Below, one piece after another: positions 21,036 to 37,138 of a stretch of 64,000 nt of DNA. Below the pieces are notes generated by a model. It worked only from the letters and a program-made list of their open reading frames with translations. It was not told the origin of the DNA and ran no database searches. The DNA lies in contig SIJG01000019.1 in NCBI GenBank assembly GCA_023374025.1, positions 1 through 64,000 on the forward strand, read 5' to 3'. The DNA comes from Heterodera schachtii (lineage: Eukaryota > Nematoda > Chromadorea > Rhabditida > Heteroderidae). Numbering within the stretch: position 1 is the stretch's first letter; every line of letters begins with the position of its first letter. A program made the translations under genes and the position numbers.

Positions 21036-24000
21036 AATAGGACGCAAAATCAGGCGAAAATGAGAAATTTTCAAAAAGTTAGCACAGAAGAAAAATTTCG
21101 AGAAAAACAGGGTTAAAGAAAAAAAACCCGGCTTTTTACAATTGGGCAAAAATGGGTTGTAAAATGTGTGTTTTCACCTTATTTTCCGGGAAGCGTAAGA
21201 GCTACGGTTTTGCGGTAATCGAACAATTTGTAGAGCTCTCTGATGATTTTACAATCAAAAAGGGCGATGAATAAATATTTTAAAAATTTTTAATTGCTTT
21301 TTAAATATGCCAAAAAGCTTAGGATTAACTTTTTCGTGAAAATTCAATCACTCATAATTTTACTAGTAGTGATCAGAAAAATCCCAGATTTTGCAGGGTA
21401 ACAGCTGACAACAATACCTAATTTATGCTTTACGACCAGTAACTATGAATTTAAATTTTTTATGAATTTTTTAAAGATGAACCAATTTATTTTTATTTTT
21501 TGCAAAATTATTAATAAATATTTTTTCAGAAACTTCTCTGAAACGCGCCAAATTTATTTACAAGATAAATAAAGCTTTGTGATGCTTCTTCTATCAAAAA
21601 GGGAGATGAATAAAAATTTAAAAAATTTTTTAATTCCTCTTTAAACAGGCCAAAAAGTTTAGGCTAACTTTTTAGTGCAAATTCAATCACTCATTTTTCG
21701 AGTAGTGATCAGAAGCGCACGATATTTTTTAAGGGCATCCTAAGACAAGGAAAAGCACCTCTGTGATGCTTTAAGACCCAGTAACTATGAATTTAAATTT
21801 TTATGAATTTTTTAAACATGAACCAATTTATTTTTATTTTTTGCAAAATTAATTCATAAATATTTTTCAGAAACTGCTCTGAAACGCGCCAAAATTTATT
21901 TACAAGATAAATAAGGCACTCTGATGCTTTTTCTATCAAAAAGGAGATGAATAAATTTTTAAAAATTTTTAATTGCTTTTTAAAATGCAAAAAGTTTAGG
22001 CTTAACTTTTTAGTGAAATTCAATCACTCAATTTTTCGAGTAGTTATCAGAAAAATCCCAGATTTTGCAGGGTAACAGCTGAGAACAATACCTAATTTAT
22101 ACGTTTTTCTCCGTTTACTAGGCCTTGTTAAAAAGTTTTTAGATTTTCTGATTTTCTGTACTTTTTCAATTTTTTGCAAAATTAATTCATAATTATTTTT
22201 CAGAAAGTGCACTGAAACGCACCAAATTTTATTTACATGTTAAATAAGGCTCTCTGATGCTTTTACAATCAAAAAGGGCGATGAATAAATATTACAAAAA
22301 TTTTTAATTGCTTTTTAAATATGCAAAAAGCTTAGGCTTAACTTTTTCGTGAAAATTCAATCACTCATAATTTTACGAGTAGTGATCAGAAAAATCCCAG
22401 ATTTTGCAGGGTAACAGCTGACAACAATACCTAATTTATACTTTTTTCTCCGTTTACTAGGCCTTGTTAAAAAGTTTTTAGATTTCCTGATTTCTGTTCT
22501 TTTCAATTTTTGCAAAATTAATTCATAAATATTTTTTCCGAAACGTGATCTGAAACGCACCAAACTTCTATTTACAGTTAAATAAGGCACTTTGATGCTT
22601 TTCTATCAAAAAGGGCTATGAATAAATTTTTAAAAATTTTTTAATGCTTTTTAAAACAGGCCAAAAGTTTAGGCTTAACTTTTTAGGTGTAAATTCAATC
22701 ACTCATTTTTCGAGTAGTGATCAGAAGCGCACGATATTTTTTAAGGGATCCTTAAGACAAGAAAAAGCACCTCTGTGATGCTTTAAGACCAGTAACTATG
22801 AATTTAATTTTTATGATTTTTAAAGATGAACCAATTTATTTTATTTTTTGCAAAATTAATTCATTAATATTTTTCAGAAAGGGCTCTGAAACGCACCAAA
22901 CTTTATTTACAGATAAATAAGGCTCTCTGATGCTTTTTCTATTAAAAGGGAGATGAATAAAATTTTAAAAATTTTTAATTGCTTTTTAAATATGCGAAAA
23001 AGTTTAGGCTTAACTTTTTAGTGAAAATTCAATCACTCATTTTTCGAGTAGTGATCAGAAGCGCACGATATTTTTTAAGGGCATCCTTAAGACAAGGAAA
23101 AGCCCCACTGAGATGTTTTAAGACCAGTAACTATGAATTTAAATTTTTTATGAATTTTTAAAGATGCACCAATTTATTTTTATTTTTTGCATAATTAATT
23201 CATAAATATTTTTTCAGAAAGTGCTCTGAAACGCACCCAATTTTATTTACAAGTTAAATAAGGCACTCTGATGCTTTCTTATATAAAAAAGGAGATTAAT
23301 AACAATTTAAAACTTTTTAATTGCTTTTTAAATATGCGAAAAAGTTAGGCTTAACTTTTAGTGAAAATTCAATCACTCATTTTTCGAGTAGTGATCAGAA
23401 GCGCACGATATTTTTTAAGGGCATCCTTAAGACAGAAAAAGCACCTCTGTGATGCTTTAAGACCAGTAACTATGAATTTAAATTTTTTATGAATTTTTAA
23501 AGATGAACCAATTTATTTTATTTTTTGCAAAATTAATTCAAAATATTTTTTCTGAATTGCTCTGAAACGCACCAAACTTTATTTACAGGTTAACTAAGGC
23601 ACTTTAATGCTTTAATACAAAAAAGGGATATGAATAAAATTTTTAAAAATTTTTTAATTGCTTTTTAAATATGCGAAAAAGTTTAGGCTTAACTTTTTAG
23701 TGAAAATTCAATCACTCATAGTTTTTCGAGTAGTGATCAGAAGCGCACGATATTTTTTAAGGGCATCCTTAAGACAAGAAAAAGCACTTCTGTGATGCTT
23801 TAAGACCAGTAACTATGAATTTAAATTTTTTATGAATTTTTAAAGATGAACCTATTTATTTTATTTTTTGCAAAATTAATTCATAATTATTTTTTCAGAA
23901 AGTGCACTGAAACGCACCAAATTTTATTTACATGTTAAATAAGGCACTCTGATGCTTTCTTATAAAGAAGGAGATGAATAAAAATTTAAAAAATTTTTAA

Positions 24001-26324
24001 TTTCTTTTTAAATATGCCAAAAAGCTTAGGCTTAACTTTTTCGTGAAAATTCAATCACTCATAATTTTACGAGTAGTGATCAAAAAATCCCAGATTTTGC
24101 AGGGTAACAGCTGACAACAATACCTAATTTATACTTTTTTCTCCGTTTACTAGGCCTTGTTAAAAAGTTTTTAGATTTCCTGATTTTCTGTACTTTTCAA
24201 TTTTTTGCAAAATTAATTCATAAATTATTTTTTCAGAAAGTGATCTGAAACGCACCAAACTTTATTTACAGGTTAACTAAGGCACTTTGATGCTTTTAAT
24301 ACCAAAAAGGGATATGAATAAAATTTTTAAAAATTTTTAATTAAAACAGGCCAAATTAGGCTTAACTTTTTAGTGTAAATTCAATCACTCATTTTTCGAG
24401 TAGTGATCAGACAGCGCTCGATATTTTTTAAAGGCATCCTTAAGACAAGAAAAAGCACCTCTGTGATGCTTAAGACCAGTAACTATGAATTTAATTTTTT
24501 ATGAATTTTTAAAGATGAACCAATTTATTTTTATTTTTTGCAAAATTAATTCATAAATATTTTTTCAGAAAGTGCTCTGAAACGCACCAAACTTTATTTA
24601 CAGGTTAACTAAGGCACTTTGATGCTTTTAATACCAAAAAGGGATATGAATAAAATTTTTAAAAATTTTTTAATTGCTTTTTAAATATGCGAAAAAGTTT
24701 AGGCTTAACTTTTTAGTGAAAATTCAATCACTCATAGTTTTACGAGTAGTGATCAGAAGGGCACGATATTTTTTAAGGACATCCTTAAGACAAGAAAAAG
24801 CACTTCTGTGATGCTTTAAGACCAGTAACTATGAATTTAAATTTTTTATGAATTTTTAAAGATGAACCAATTTATTTTTATTTTTTGCAAAATTAATTCA
24901 TAATTATTTTCAGAAAGTGCACTGAAACGCACCAAATTTTATTTACATGTTAATAAGGCTCTCTGATGCTTTTACAATCAAAAAAGGGCGATGAATAATA
25001 TTTTAAAAATTTTTAATTGCTTTTTAAATATGCCAAAAGCTTAGGCTTAACTTTTTCGTGAAAATTCAATCACTCATAATTTTACGAGTAGTGATCAAAA
25101 AATCCCAGATTTTGCAGGGTACAGCTGACAACAATACCTAATTTATACTTTTTTCTCCGTTTACTAGGCCTTGTTAAAAAGTTTTTAGATTTCCTGATTT
25201 TCTGTACTTTTTCAATTTTTGCAAAATTAATTCATAAATATTTTTTCCGAAAGTGATCTGAAACGCACCAAACTTATTTACAGGTTAACTAAGGCACTTT
25301 GATGCTTTTAATACCAAAAAGGGATATGAATAAAATTTTTAAAATTTTTTAATTAAAACAGGCCAAATTAGGCTTAACTTTTTAGTGTAAATTCAATCAC
25401 TCATTTTTCGAGTAGTGATCAGAAGCGCACGATATTTTTTAAGGGCATCCTTAAGACAAGAAAAGCACCTCTGTGATGCTTTAAGACCAGTAACTATGAA
25501 TTTAAATTTTTTATGAATTTTAAAGATGAACCAATTTATTTTTATTTTTTGCAAAATTAATTCAGTAATATTTTTTCAGAAAGTGCACTGAAACGCACCA
25601 AACTTTATTTACAGGTTAACTAAGGCACTTTGATGCTTTTAATACCAAAAAGGGCTATGAATAAAATTTTTAAAAATTTTTAATTGCTTTTTAAATATGC
25701 GAAAAAGTTTAGGCTTAACTTTTTAGTGAAAATTCAATCACTCATAGTTTTACGAGTAGTGATCAGAAGGGCACGATATTTTTTAAGGACATCCTTAAGA
25801 CAAGAAAAAGCACTTCTGTGATGCTTTAAGACCAGTAACTATGAATTTAAATTTTTTATGAATTTTTAAAGATGAACCAATTTATTTTTATTTTTTGCAA
25901 AATTAATTCATAAATATTTTTTCAGAAAGTTATCTGAAACGCACCCAATTTTATTTACATGTTAAATAAGGCACTCTGATGCTTTCTTATATAAGAAGGG
26001 AGATGAATAAAAATTTAAAATTTTTAATTGCTTTTTAAATATGCGAAAAAGTTTAGGCTTAACTTTTTAGTGAAAATTCAATCACTCATATTTTTACGAG
26101 TAGTGATCAGAAAAATCCCAGATTTGCAGGGTAACTGCTGAGAACAATACCTAATTTATACTTTTTTCCCCGTTTACTAGGCCTTGTTAAAAATTTTTTT
26201 GATTTTCTGATTTTCTGTACGTTTCAATTTTTGGTGAATAAAATTTTTAAAATTTTTTAATTGCTTTTTAAATATGCGAAAAAGTTTAGGCTTAACTTTT
26301 TAGTGAAATTTCAATCACTCATAA

Positions 26325-26465
26325 ATTTTTGAGTATAGCTCTGGCATTCTGAACCAATACAAAACCGATGACACCATTAGAAAGAGCTCCTTTTCTAGCT
26401 TCTAATACATTAAGCTAGCTATTTTTGCCCACCCTTAGCGATTTTTGCTAACCGATTTCGAAGGG
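26325..26465. repeat. Unique cassette inside one satellite unit
   Basis: Where other units carry a common cassette, this one has unrelated text (GCTCTGGCATTCTGAACCAA through CCGATTTCGAAGGGTTC), after which the core resumes. I see no second copy in the window. Confidence 0.6.
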
Positions 26466-29400
26466 TTCATTATTTATTTTTTGCAAAATTAATTCATATA
26501 TTTTTTCAGAAAGTGAACTGAAACGAACCAAATTTTTATTTACATGTTAAATAAAGCTCTCTGATGCTTTTTCTATCAAAAGTGAGAAAAATAAATTTTT
26601 AAAAATTTTTAATTGCTTTTTAAATATGCGAAAAAGTTTAGGCTTAACTTTTTAGTGAAAATTCAATCACTCTATTTTTCGAGTAGTGATCAGAAGCGCA
26701 CGAATTTTGCAGGGGCCTATAAAGGTCAAGCAAAGCACACCTCTGTGATGCATTAAGACAGTAACTATGAATTTAATTTTTATGAATTTTTAAAGTTCAC
26801 TAATTTATTTATTTTTTGCAAAATTAATTCTTTAATATTTTTTCAGAAAGCTGCATCTGAAACGCACCAATTCTATTTACAAGATAAATAAGGCTCTCTG
26901 ATGCTTCTTACTATCAAAAAGGGAGAATGAACAAAATTTTATAAAAATTTTTAATTCCTTTTTAACATGCCAAAAAGTTTAGGCTTAACTTTTTAGTGAA
27001 AATTCAATCACTCATTTTTCGAGTAGTGATCAGAAGCGCACCAGCTTTTGCAGGGCTAACAGCTGAGAACAATACCTAATTTATTTTTTTACTCCGTTTA
27101 CTAGGCCTTGTTAAAAAATTTTTAGATTTTCTGATTTTCTGTACTTTTTCAATTTTTTGCAAAATTAATTCATAAATATTTTTCAGAAAGTGATCTGAAA
27201 ACGCACCAAACTTTATTTACAGGTTAACTAAGGCGCTTTGATGCTTTTAATACCAAAAGGGTTATGAATAAAATTTTTAAAATTTTTTAATTAAAACAGG
27301 CCAAATAGGCTTAACTTTTTAGTGTAAATCAATCACTCATTTTTCGAGTAGTGATCAGAAGCGCTCGATATTTTTTAAGGGCATCCTTAAGACAAGAAAA
27401 AGCACCTCTGTGATGCTCTAAGACCAGTAGAACTATGAATTTAAATTTTCTATGAATTTTTAAAGTTTCACTATTTATTTATTTTTTGCAAAATTAATTC
27501 ATAAATATTTTTTCAGAAAGTGATCTGAAAGACGACCGAATTTCTATACATGTTAATAAGGCACTTTGATACTTTTTCTATCAAAAAGGGAGGTGAATAA
27601 AATTTTAAAAATTTTTAATTGCTTTTTAAAGAGGCCAAAAGTTAGGCTTAACTTTTTAGTGAAAATTCAATCACTCATTTTTCGAGTAGTGATCAGAAGC
27701 GCACGATATTTTTTTAACGGGCATCCTTAGACAAGAAAAAGCAACCTCTGTGATGCTTTAAGACCAGTAACTATGAATTTAAATTTTTATGAATTTTTAA
27801 AGATGAACCATTTATTTTTATTTTTGCAAAATTAATTCATAAGATATGTTTTCAGAAACTGCTCTGGAAACGCGCCAAAATTTATTTACAAGATAATAAG
27901 GCTCTCTGATGCTTCTTCTATCAAAAAGGGAGATGAATAAATATTTTAAAAATTTTTAATTGCTTTTTAAATATGCCAAAAGTTTAGGCTTAACTTTTTG
28001 TGAAAATTCAATCACTCATAATTTTACGAGTAGGATCAGAAGCGCACGATATTTTTAAGGGCATCCTTCACGACAGAAAAAGCCCTCTGGGATGCTTTAA
28101 GACCAGGAAAAGAAACAAAAAAAATAGTATAAAATTTTTATGAATTTTTAAAAGATGACCCAATTTATTTTTATTTTTGCAACAAAATTAATTCATAAAT
28201 AAATTTTAATTTTTTCAGAAAACTGCTCTGAAACGCGCCAAAATTTATTTACAGATAAATCAGGCTCTCGATGCTTCTTCTATCAAAAAGGGAGTGAACA
28301 AAATTTTTAAAAATTTTAATTCCTTTTTAAAACAGGCCAAAACGTTAGGCTAACGTTTAGTTGAAAATTCAATCACGCATTTGCGAGTAGTGATCAGAAG
28401 GACGATTTTTTAGGGGCTCTTAAGGACAAGAAAAGCCCTCTGTGATGCTTTAAGACAAGTAACTATGAATTTAAATTTTTTATGAATTTTTAAGATGAAC
28501 CAATTTATTTCTTTTTTTTGCAAAATTTATTCATAAACATTTTTTAAGAAACTGCTCTGAAACGCGCCAAACTTTATTTACAGCTAAATAGGCTCTTGAT
28601 GCTTCTTCTATCAAAAAGGGAGATGAAGAAAATTTTTAAAAATTTTTAATTCCTTTTTAACAGGCCAAAAAAGTTTAGGCTTAACTTTTTAGTGAAATTC
28701 AATCACTCATTTTTACGAGTAGTGATCAGAAGGCACGATATTTTTTAAGGGCATCCTTAAGACAAGAAAAAGCACCTCTGTGATGCTTAAGACCAGTAAC
28801 TATGAATTTAAATTTTTTATGAATTTTTAAAGATGAACCAATTTATTTTTATTTTTTGCAAATTAATTCATAATATTTTTTCAGAAACTGCTCTGAAACG
28901 CAGCCCAAATTTATTACATGATTAAATAAGGCTCTCTGATGCTTCTTCTATCAAAAAGGGAGATGAACAAAATTTTTAAAAATTTTTAATTCCTTTTTAA
29001 ACAGGCCAAAAAGTTTAGGCTTAACTTTTTAGTGAAAATTCAATCACTCATTTTTCGAGTAGTGATCAGAAGCGCACGATATTTTTTAAGGGCATCCTTA
29101 AGACAAGAAAAAGCACCTCTGTGATGCTTTAAGACCAGTAACTATGAATTTAAATTTTTTATGAATTTTTAAAGATGCACCGAATTTATTTTATTTTTTG
29201 CAAAATTAATTCTTTAATATTTTTTCAGAAACTGCTCTGAAACGCACCAAATTCTATTTACAAGATAAATAAGGCTCTCTGATGCTTCTTCTATCAAAAA
29301 GGGAGATGAACAAAATTTTTAAAAATTTTTAATTCCTTTTTAAACAGGCCAAAAAGTTTAGGCTTAACTTTTTAGTGAAAATTCAATCACTCATTTTTCG

Positions 29401-32400
29401 AGTAGTGATCAGAAGCGCACGATATTTTTTAAGGGCATCCTTAAGACAAGAAAAAGCACCTCTGTGATGCTTTAAGACCAGTAACTATGAATTTAAATTT
29501 TCTATGAATTTTTAAAGTTTCACTATTTATTTATTTTTTGCAAAATTAATTCATAAATATTTTTTCAGAAAGTGATCTGAAACGCGCCAAATTTATTTAC
29601 AAGATAAATAAGGCTCTCTGATGCTTCTTCTATCAAAAAGGGAGATGAACAAAATTTTTAAAAATTTTTAATTCCTTTTTAAACAGGCCAAAAAGTTTAG
29701 GCTTAACTTTTTAGTGAAAATTCAATCACTCATTTTTCGAGTAGTGATCAGAAGCGCACGATATTTTTAAGGGCATCCTTAAGACAAGAAAAAGCACCTC
29801 TGTGATGCTTTAAGACCAGTAACTATGAATTTAAATTTTCTATGAATTTTTAAAGTTTCACTATTTATTTATTTTTTGCAAAATTAATTCTTTAATATTT
29901 TTTCAGAAACTGCTCTGAAACGCACCAAATTCTATTTACAAGATAAATAAGGCTCTCTGATGCTTCTTCTATCAAAAGGGAGATGAACAAAATTTTTAAA
30001 AATTTTTAATTCCTTTTTAAACAGGCCAAAAAGTTTAGGCTTAACTTTTTAGTGAAATTCAATCACTCATTTTTCGAGTAGTGATCAGAAGCGCACGATA
30101 TTTTTTAAGGGCATCCTTAAGACAAGAAAAAGCACCTCTGTGATGCTTTAAGACCAGTAACTATGAATTTAAATTTTCTATGAATTTTTAAAGTTTCACT
30201 ATTTATTTATTTTTTGCAAAATTAATTCATAATATTTTTACAGAAACTGCTCTGAAACACACCAAATTCTATTACAAGATAAATAAGGCTCTCTGATGCT
30301 TTTCTATCAAAAAAGGGAGGATGAATCAAAATTTTAAAAATTTTTAATTGCCTTTTTAAACAGGGCAGAAAGATTAGGCTTAACTTTTTAGTGAAAATTC
30401 AATCACTCATTTTTCGAGTAGTGATCAGAAGCGCACGATATTTTTTAATGGCCTCTTTAGACAAGAAAAAGCACCCCTGTGATGCTTTAGGACCGGTAAC
30501 TATGGATTTTAAATTTTCTATGAATTTTTAAGTTTCACTATTTATTTATTTTTTGCAAAATTAATTCTTTAATATTTTTCAGAAACTGCTCTGAAACGCA
30601 CCAAAATTTATTTACAAGATAAATAAGGCTCTCTGATGCTTCTTCTATCAAAAAGGGAGATGAACAAAATTTTTAAAAATTTTTAATTCCTTTTTAAACA
30701 GGCCAAAAAGTTTAGGCTTAACTTTTTAGTGAAAATTCAATCACTCATTTTTCGAGTAGTGATCAGAAGCGCACCAGCTTTTGCAGGGGCCTAAAAGGTC
30801 AAGGAAAGGCGTCTCTGCGTTGATTTAGCAGTAGTACCTATGAATTTAAATTTTCTATGAATTTTTAAAGTTTCACTATTTATTTATTTTTTGCAAAATT
30901 AATTCTTTAATATTTTTTCAGAAACTGCTCTGAAACGCGCCAAAATTTATTTACAAGATAAATAAGGCTCTCTGATGCTTCTTCTATCAAAAAGGGAGAT
31001 GAACAAAATTTTTAAAAATTTTTAATTCCTTTTTAAACAGGCCAAAAAGTTTAGGCTTAACTTTTTAGTGAAAATTCAATCACTCATTTTTCGAGTAGTG
31101 ATCAGAAGCGCACATATTTTTTAAGGGCATCCTTAAGACAAGGAAAAAAAGCCCTCTGTGAAGCTTTAAGAACAGTAACTATGAATTTAATTTTTTATGA
31201 AATTTTTAAAAGGATTGAACAATTGATTTTTATTTTTTGCAAAATTAATCATAAATATTTTTCAGAAATGCTCTGAAACGCGCCAACATTTATTACAAGA
31301 TAATAAGATCTCCTGTGTTCTTCTATCCAAAAGGCGAGCTGAACAAACTTTTAAAATTTGTAAATCTCTTTTTAAAACAGGCCAAAAAGTTTAGGCTTAA
31401 ATTTTTAGTGAAAATTCAATCACTCATTTTTTCAGTAGGATCAGAGGCACGATATTTTTTAAGGGCATACTTTAAGACAAGAAAGGCACCTCTGTGATGC
31501 TGTAAGACCAGTAATATGAATTGGAAATTTTTTATGAATTTTTAAGATGAACCAATTATTTTTATTTGTTGCCAAAATTAATTCATAATATTTTTCCAGA
31601 AAGTGATCAGAAACGCCCCAAATTTATTTACAAGATAATAAGGCTCTCTGATGCTTCTTCTATCAAAAAGGAAGATGAATAAAATTTTTAAAAATTTTTA
31701 TTCCCTTTTCAACAGGCCAAAAGTTTAGGCTTAACTTTTAGTGAAAATTCAAGCACTCATTTTTCGAGTAGTGATCAGAAGCGCACCAGGTTTTGCATGG
31801 GCCTAAAAAGGTCAAGGAAAGGCGTCTCTGCGTTGATTTAGCAGTAGTACCTATGAATTTAAATTTTCTATGAATTTCTAAAGTTTCACTATTTATTTTT
31901 TTTTTGCAAAAATTAATTCATTAAATATTTTTCAGAAACGTGATCTGAAACGACACCGAATTTATATACAGATTAATATAAGGCATCTTGATAGCTTTTC
32001 TATCAAAAAGGGAGGCTGAATTAAATTTTTAAAAATTTTTAATTGCTTTTTAAACAGGCCAAAAGTTTAGGCTTAACTTTTAGTGTAAATTCAATCACTC
32101 ATTTTTCGAGTAGTGATCAGAAGCGCACGATATTTTTTAAGGGCATCCTTAAGACAAGAAAAAGCACCTCTGTGATGCTTTAAGACCAGTAACTATGAAT
32201 TTAAATTTTCTATGAATTTTTAAAGTTTCACTATTTATTTATTTTTTGCAAAATTAATTCTTTAATATTTTTTCAGAAACTGCTCTGAAACGCACCAAAT
32301 TCTATTTACAAGATAAATAAGGCTCTCTGATGCTTCTTCTATCAAAAAGGGAGATGAACAAAATTTTTAAAAATTTTTAATTCCTTTTTAAACAGGCCAA

Positions 32401-35400
32401 AAAGTTTAGGCTTAACTTTTTAGTGAAAATTCAATCACTCATTTTTCGAGTAGTGATCAGAAGCGCACGATATTTTTTAAGGGCATCCTTAAGACAAGAA
32501 AAAGCACCTCTGTGATGCTTTAAGACCAGTAACTATGAATTTAAATTTTCTATGAATTTTTAAAGATGCACAATTTATTTTTTTTTTTGCAAAATTAATT
32601 CATAATATTTTTTCAGAAACTGCTCTGAAACGCACCAAATTCTATTTACAAGATAAATAAGGCTCTCTGATGCTTCTTCTATCAAAAAGGGAGATGAACA
32701 AAATTTTTAAAAATTTTTAATTCCTTTTTAAACAGGCCAAAAAGTTTAGGCTTAACTTTTTAGTGAAAATTCAATCACTCATTTTTCGAGTAGTGATCAG
32801 AAGCGCACGATATTTTTTAAGGGCATCCTTAAGACAAGAAAAAGCACCTCTGTGATGCTTTAAGACCAGTAACTATGAATTTAAATTTTCTATGAATTTT
32901 TAAAGTTTCACTATTTATTTATTTTTTGCAAAATTAATTCATAATATTTTTTCAGAAACTGCTCTGAAACGCACCAAATTTATTTACAAGATAAATAAGG
33001 CTCTCTGATGCTTTTTCTATCAAAAGGGAGCTGAATAAAATTTTTAAAATTTTTAATTGCTTTTTAAAGATGCCAAAAAGTTTAGGCTTAACTTTTTAGT
33101 GAAACTTCAATCACTCATTTTTCGAGTAGTGATCAGAAGCGCACGATATTTTTTAAGGGCATCCTTAAGACAAGAAAAAGCACCTCTGTGATGCTTTAAG
33201 ACCAGTAACTATGAATTTAAATTTTCTATGAATTTTTAAAGTTTCACTATTTATTTATTTTTTGCAAAATTAATTCTTAATATTTTTTCAGAAACTGCTC
33301 TGAAACGCACCAAATTCTATTTACAAGATAAATAAGGCTCTCTGATGCTTCTTCTATCAAAAAGGGAGAATGAACAAAATTTTTAAAAATTTTTAATTCC
33401 TTTTTAACAGGCCAAAATTTAGGCTTAACTTTTTAGTGAAAATTCAATCACTCATTTTTCGAGTAGTGATCAGAAGCGCACGATATTTTTTAAGGGCATC
33501 CTTAAGACAAGAAAAAGCACCTCTGTGATGCTTTAAGACCAGTAACTATGAATTTAAATTTTTTATGAATTTTTAAAGATGAACCAATTTATTTTATTTT
33601 TTGCAAAATTAATTCATAATATTTTTTCAGAAACTGCTCTGAAACGCGCCAAATTTATTTACAAGAAAATAAGCTCTCTTTGCTTCTTTATGCAAAAAGG
33701 GAGATGAAACATTTTTAAAAAATTTTAAATTCCTTTTTAAAACAGGCCAAAAAAGTTTAGGCTTAACTTTTAGGAAAAGTCAATCACTCATTTTTCGAGT
33801 AGTGATCAGAAGCGCACGATATTTTTTAAGGGAACCTTCAGACAGAAAAGCACCGCTGTGATGCTTTAAGCCAGTAACTATGTATTTAAATTTTTTATGA
33901 ATTTTTAAGATGAACCCAATTTATTTTTTATTTTTTGCAAATTAATCTTAAATAATTTTTCAGAAACTGCTCTGAAAACGCACCAAAATTCTATTTACAT
34001 GATAAATAAGGCTCTCTGATGCTTCTTGTATCAAAAAGGGAGATGAACAAAATTTTTAAAAATTTTTAATTCCTTTTTAAACAGGCCAAAAGTTAGGCTT
34101 AACTTTTTAGTGAAAATTCAATCACTCATTTTTCGAGTAGTGATCAGAAGCGCACCAGCTTTTGCAGGGCCTAAAAGGTACAAGGAAAGGCGTCTCTGTG
34201 TGATTTAAGACCAGTAGTACCTATGAATTTAAATTTTCTATGAATTTTTAAAGTTCACTATTTATTTATTTTTTGCAAAATTAATTCTTTAATATTTTTT
34301 CAGAAACTTGCTCTGAAACGCACCAAAATTTATCACATGTTATATAAGGCACTCTGATGCTTTTTCTATCAAAAAGGGAGGTGAATAAATTTTAAAATTT
34401 TTTAATTGCCTTTTTAAACAGGCCAAAAGTTTAGGCTTAACTTTTTAGTGTAAATTCAATCACTCATTTTTCGAGTAGTGATCAGAAGCGCACGATATTT
34501 TTTAAGGGCATCCTTAAGACAAGAAAAAGCACCTCTGTGATGCTTTAAGACCAGTAACTATGAATTTAAATTTTCTATGAATTTTTAAAGTTTCACTATT
34601 TATTTTTTTTTTTGCAAAATTAATTCATAATATTTTTACAGAAACTGCTCTGAAACGCACCAAAATTTATACACATGTTATATAAGGCACTCTGATGCTT
34701 TTTCTATCAAAAAGGGAGATGAACAAAATTTTTAAAAATTTTTAATTCCTTTTTAAACAGGCCAAAAGTTTAGGCTTAACTTTTTAGTGAAAATTCAATC
34801 ACTCATTTTTCGAGTAGTGATCAGAAGCGCACGATATTTTTTAAGGGCATCCTTAAGACAAGAAAAAGCACCTCTGTGATGCTTTAAGACCAGTAACTAT
34901 GAATTTAAATTTTCTATGAATTTTTAAAGTTTCACTATTTATTTATTTTTTGCAAAATTAATTCATAATATTTTTTCAGAAACTGCTCTGAAACGCACCA
35001 AATTCTATTTACAAGATAAATAAGGCTCTCTGATGCTTTTTCTATCAAAAAGGGAGATGAATAAAATTTTTAAAAATTTTTAATTCCTTTTTAAACAGGC
35101 CAAAAGTTTAGGCTTAACTTTTTAGTGAAAATTCAATCACTCATTTTTCGAGTAGTGATCAGAAGCGCACGATATTTTTAAGGGCATCCTTAAGACAAGA
35201 AAAAGCACCTCTGTGATGCTTTAAGACCAGTAACTATGAATTTAAATTTTTATGAATTTTTAAAGATGAACGAATTTATTTTTATTTTTTGCAAAATTAA
35301 TTCTTAATATTGTTTCAGAAAGTGATCAGAAACGCACCAAATTTATTTACATGTTAAATAAGGCTCTCTGATGCTTCTTCTATCAAAAAGGGAGATGAAC

Positions 35401-37138
35401 AAAATTTTTAAAAATTTTTAATTCCTTTTTAAACAGGCCAAAAAGTTTAGGCTTAACTTTTAGTGAAAATTCAATCACTCATTTTTCGAGTAGTGATCAG
35501 AAGCGCACGATATTTTTTAAGGGCATCCTTAAGACAAGAAAAAGCACCTCTGTGATGCTTTAAGACCAGTAACTCTGAATTTAAATTTTTTATGAATTTT
35601 TAAAGATGAACCAATTTATTTTATTTTTTGCAAAATTAATTCATAAATATTTTTTCAGAAACTGCTCTGAAACGCACCAAAATTCTATTTACAAGATAAA
35701 TAAGGCTCTCTGATGCTTCTTCTATCAAAAAGGGAGATGAACAAATTTTTAAAAATTTTTAATTCCTTTTTAAACAGGCCAAAAAGTTTAGGCTTAACTT
35801 TTTAGTGAAAATTCAATCACTCATTTTTCGAGTAGTGATCAGAAGCGCACGATATTTTTTAAGGGCATCCTTAAGACAAGAAAAAGCACCTCTGTGATGC
35901 TTTAAGACCAGTAACTATGAATTTAAATTTTCTATGAATTTTTAAAGTTTCACTATTTATTTATTTTTTGCAAAATTAATTCTTTAATATTTTTTCAGAA
36001 ACTGCTCTGAAACGCACCAAATTCTATTTACAAGATAAATAAGGCTACCCTGATGCTTTTTCTATCAAAAAGGGAGGTGAATTAAATTTTAAAAATTTTT
36101 TAATTGCTTTTTAAACAGGCCAAAAGTTTAGGCTTAACTTTTTAGTGTAAATTCAATCACTCATTTTTCGAGTAGTGATCAGAAGCGCACGATATTTTTA
36201 AGGGCATCCTTAAGACAAGGACGGCGTCCCTCTGTGATGCTTTACGACAGTAACTATGAATTTAACATGTTCTATGAATTTTTAAAGTTCACTATTTATT
36301 TATTTTTTGCCAAATTAATTCTTTAATATTTTTTTCAGAAGTGCTCTGAAACGCACCCAAATTCTATTTACAAGATAAATAAGGCTCTCTGATGCTTCTT
36401 CTATCAAAAAGGGAGATGAACAAAATTTTTAAAAATTTTTTATTCCTTTTAAACAGGCCAAAAGTTTAGGCTTAACTTTTTAGTGAAAGTTCAATCACTC
36501 ATTTATGGAGTCGTGATCAGAAGCACACTATATTTTTTTAGGTCATCCTTAATACAATAAGAAGCGCCTCTGTGTTGCTTTAAGTCCAGTAGTACCTATG
36601 AATTTAAATTTTCTATGAATTTTTAAAGTTTCACTATTTATTTATTTTTTTGCAAAATTAATTCTTAAATATTTTCTCAGAAAGTGCTCTGAAACGCACC
36701 AAATTTTATTTACAAGATAAATAAGGCTCTCTGATGCTTTTTCTATCAAAAAGGTAGATGAATAAATTTTTAAAAATTTTTAATTGCTTTTTAATCAGGC
36801 CAAAAAATTTAGGCTTAACTTTTTTAGTGAAAATTCAATCACTCATTTTTTCGAGTAGTGATCAGAAGCTCACGATATTTTTTAAGGGCATCCTTAAGAC
36901 AAGAAAAGCACCTCTGTGATGCTTTAAGACCAGTAACTATGAATTTAAATTTTTTATGAATTTTAAAGATGCACGAATTTATTTTATTTCTTGCAAAATT
37001 AATTCTTAATATTGTATCAGAAATTGATTAGAGACTCACCAGGTTTTCTTTACCTGTTAAATAAGGCTCTCTGATGCTTTTATATCAAAAGTAAGAAGAA
37101 TAAAATTTTATAATACCTTTTTAAACTGCCAAAAAGTT

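Noticed and set aside
22979..31497. Short open frames in the satellite array
   Set aside because: They recur only because the satellite repeats; frames break from unit to unit, so they are chance.
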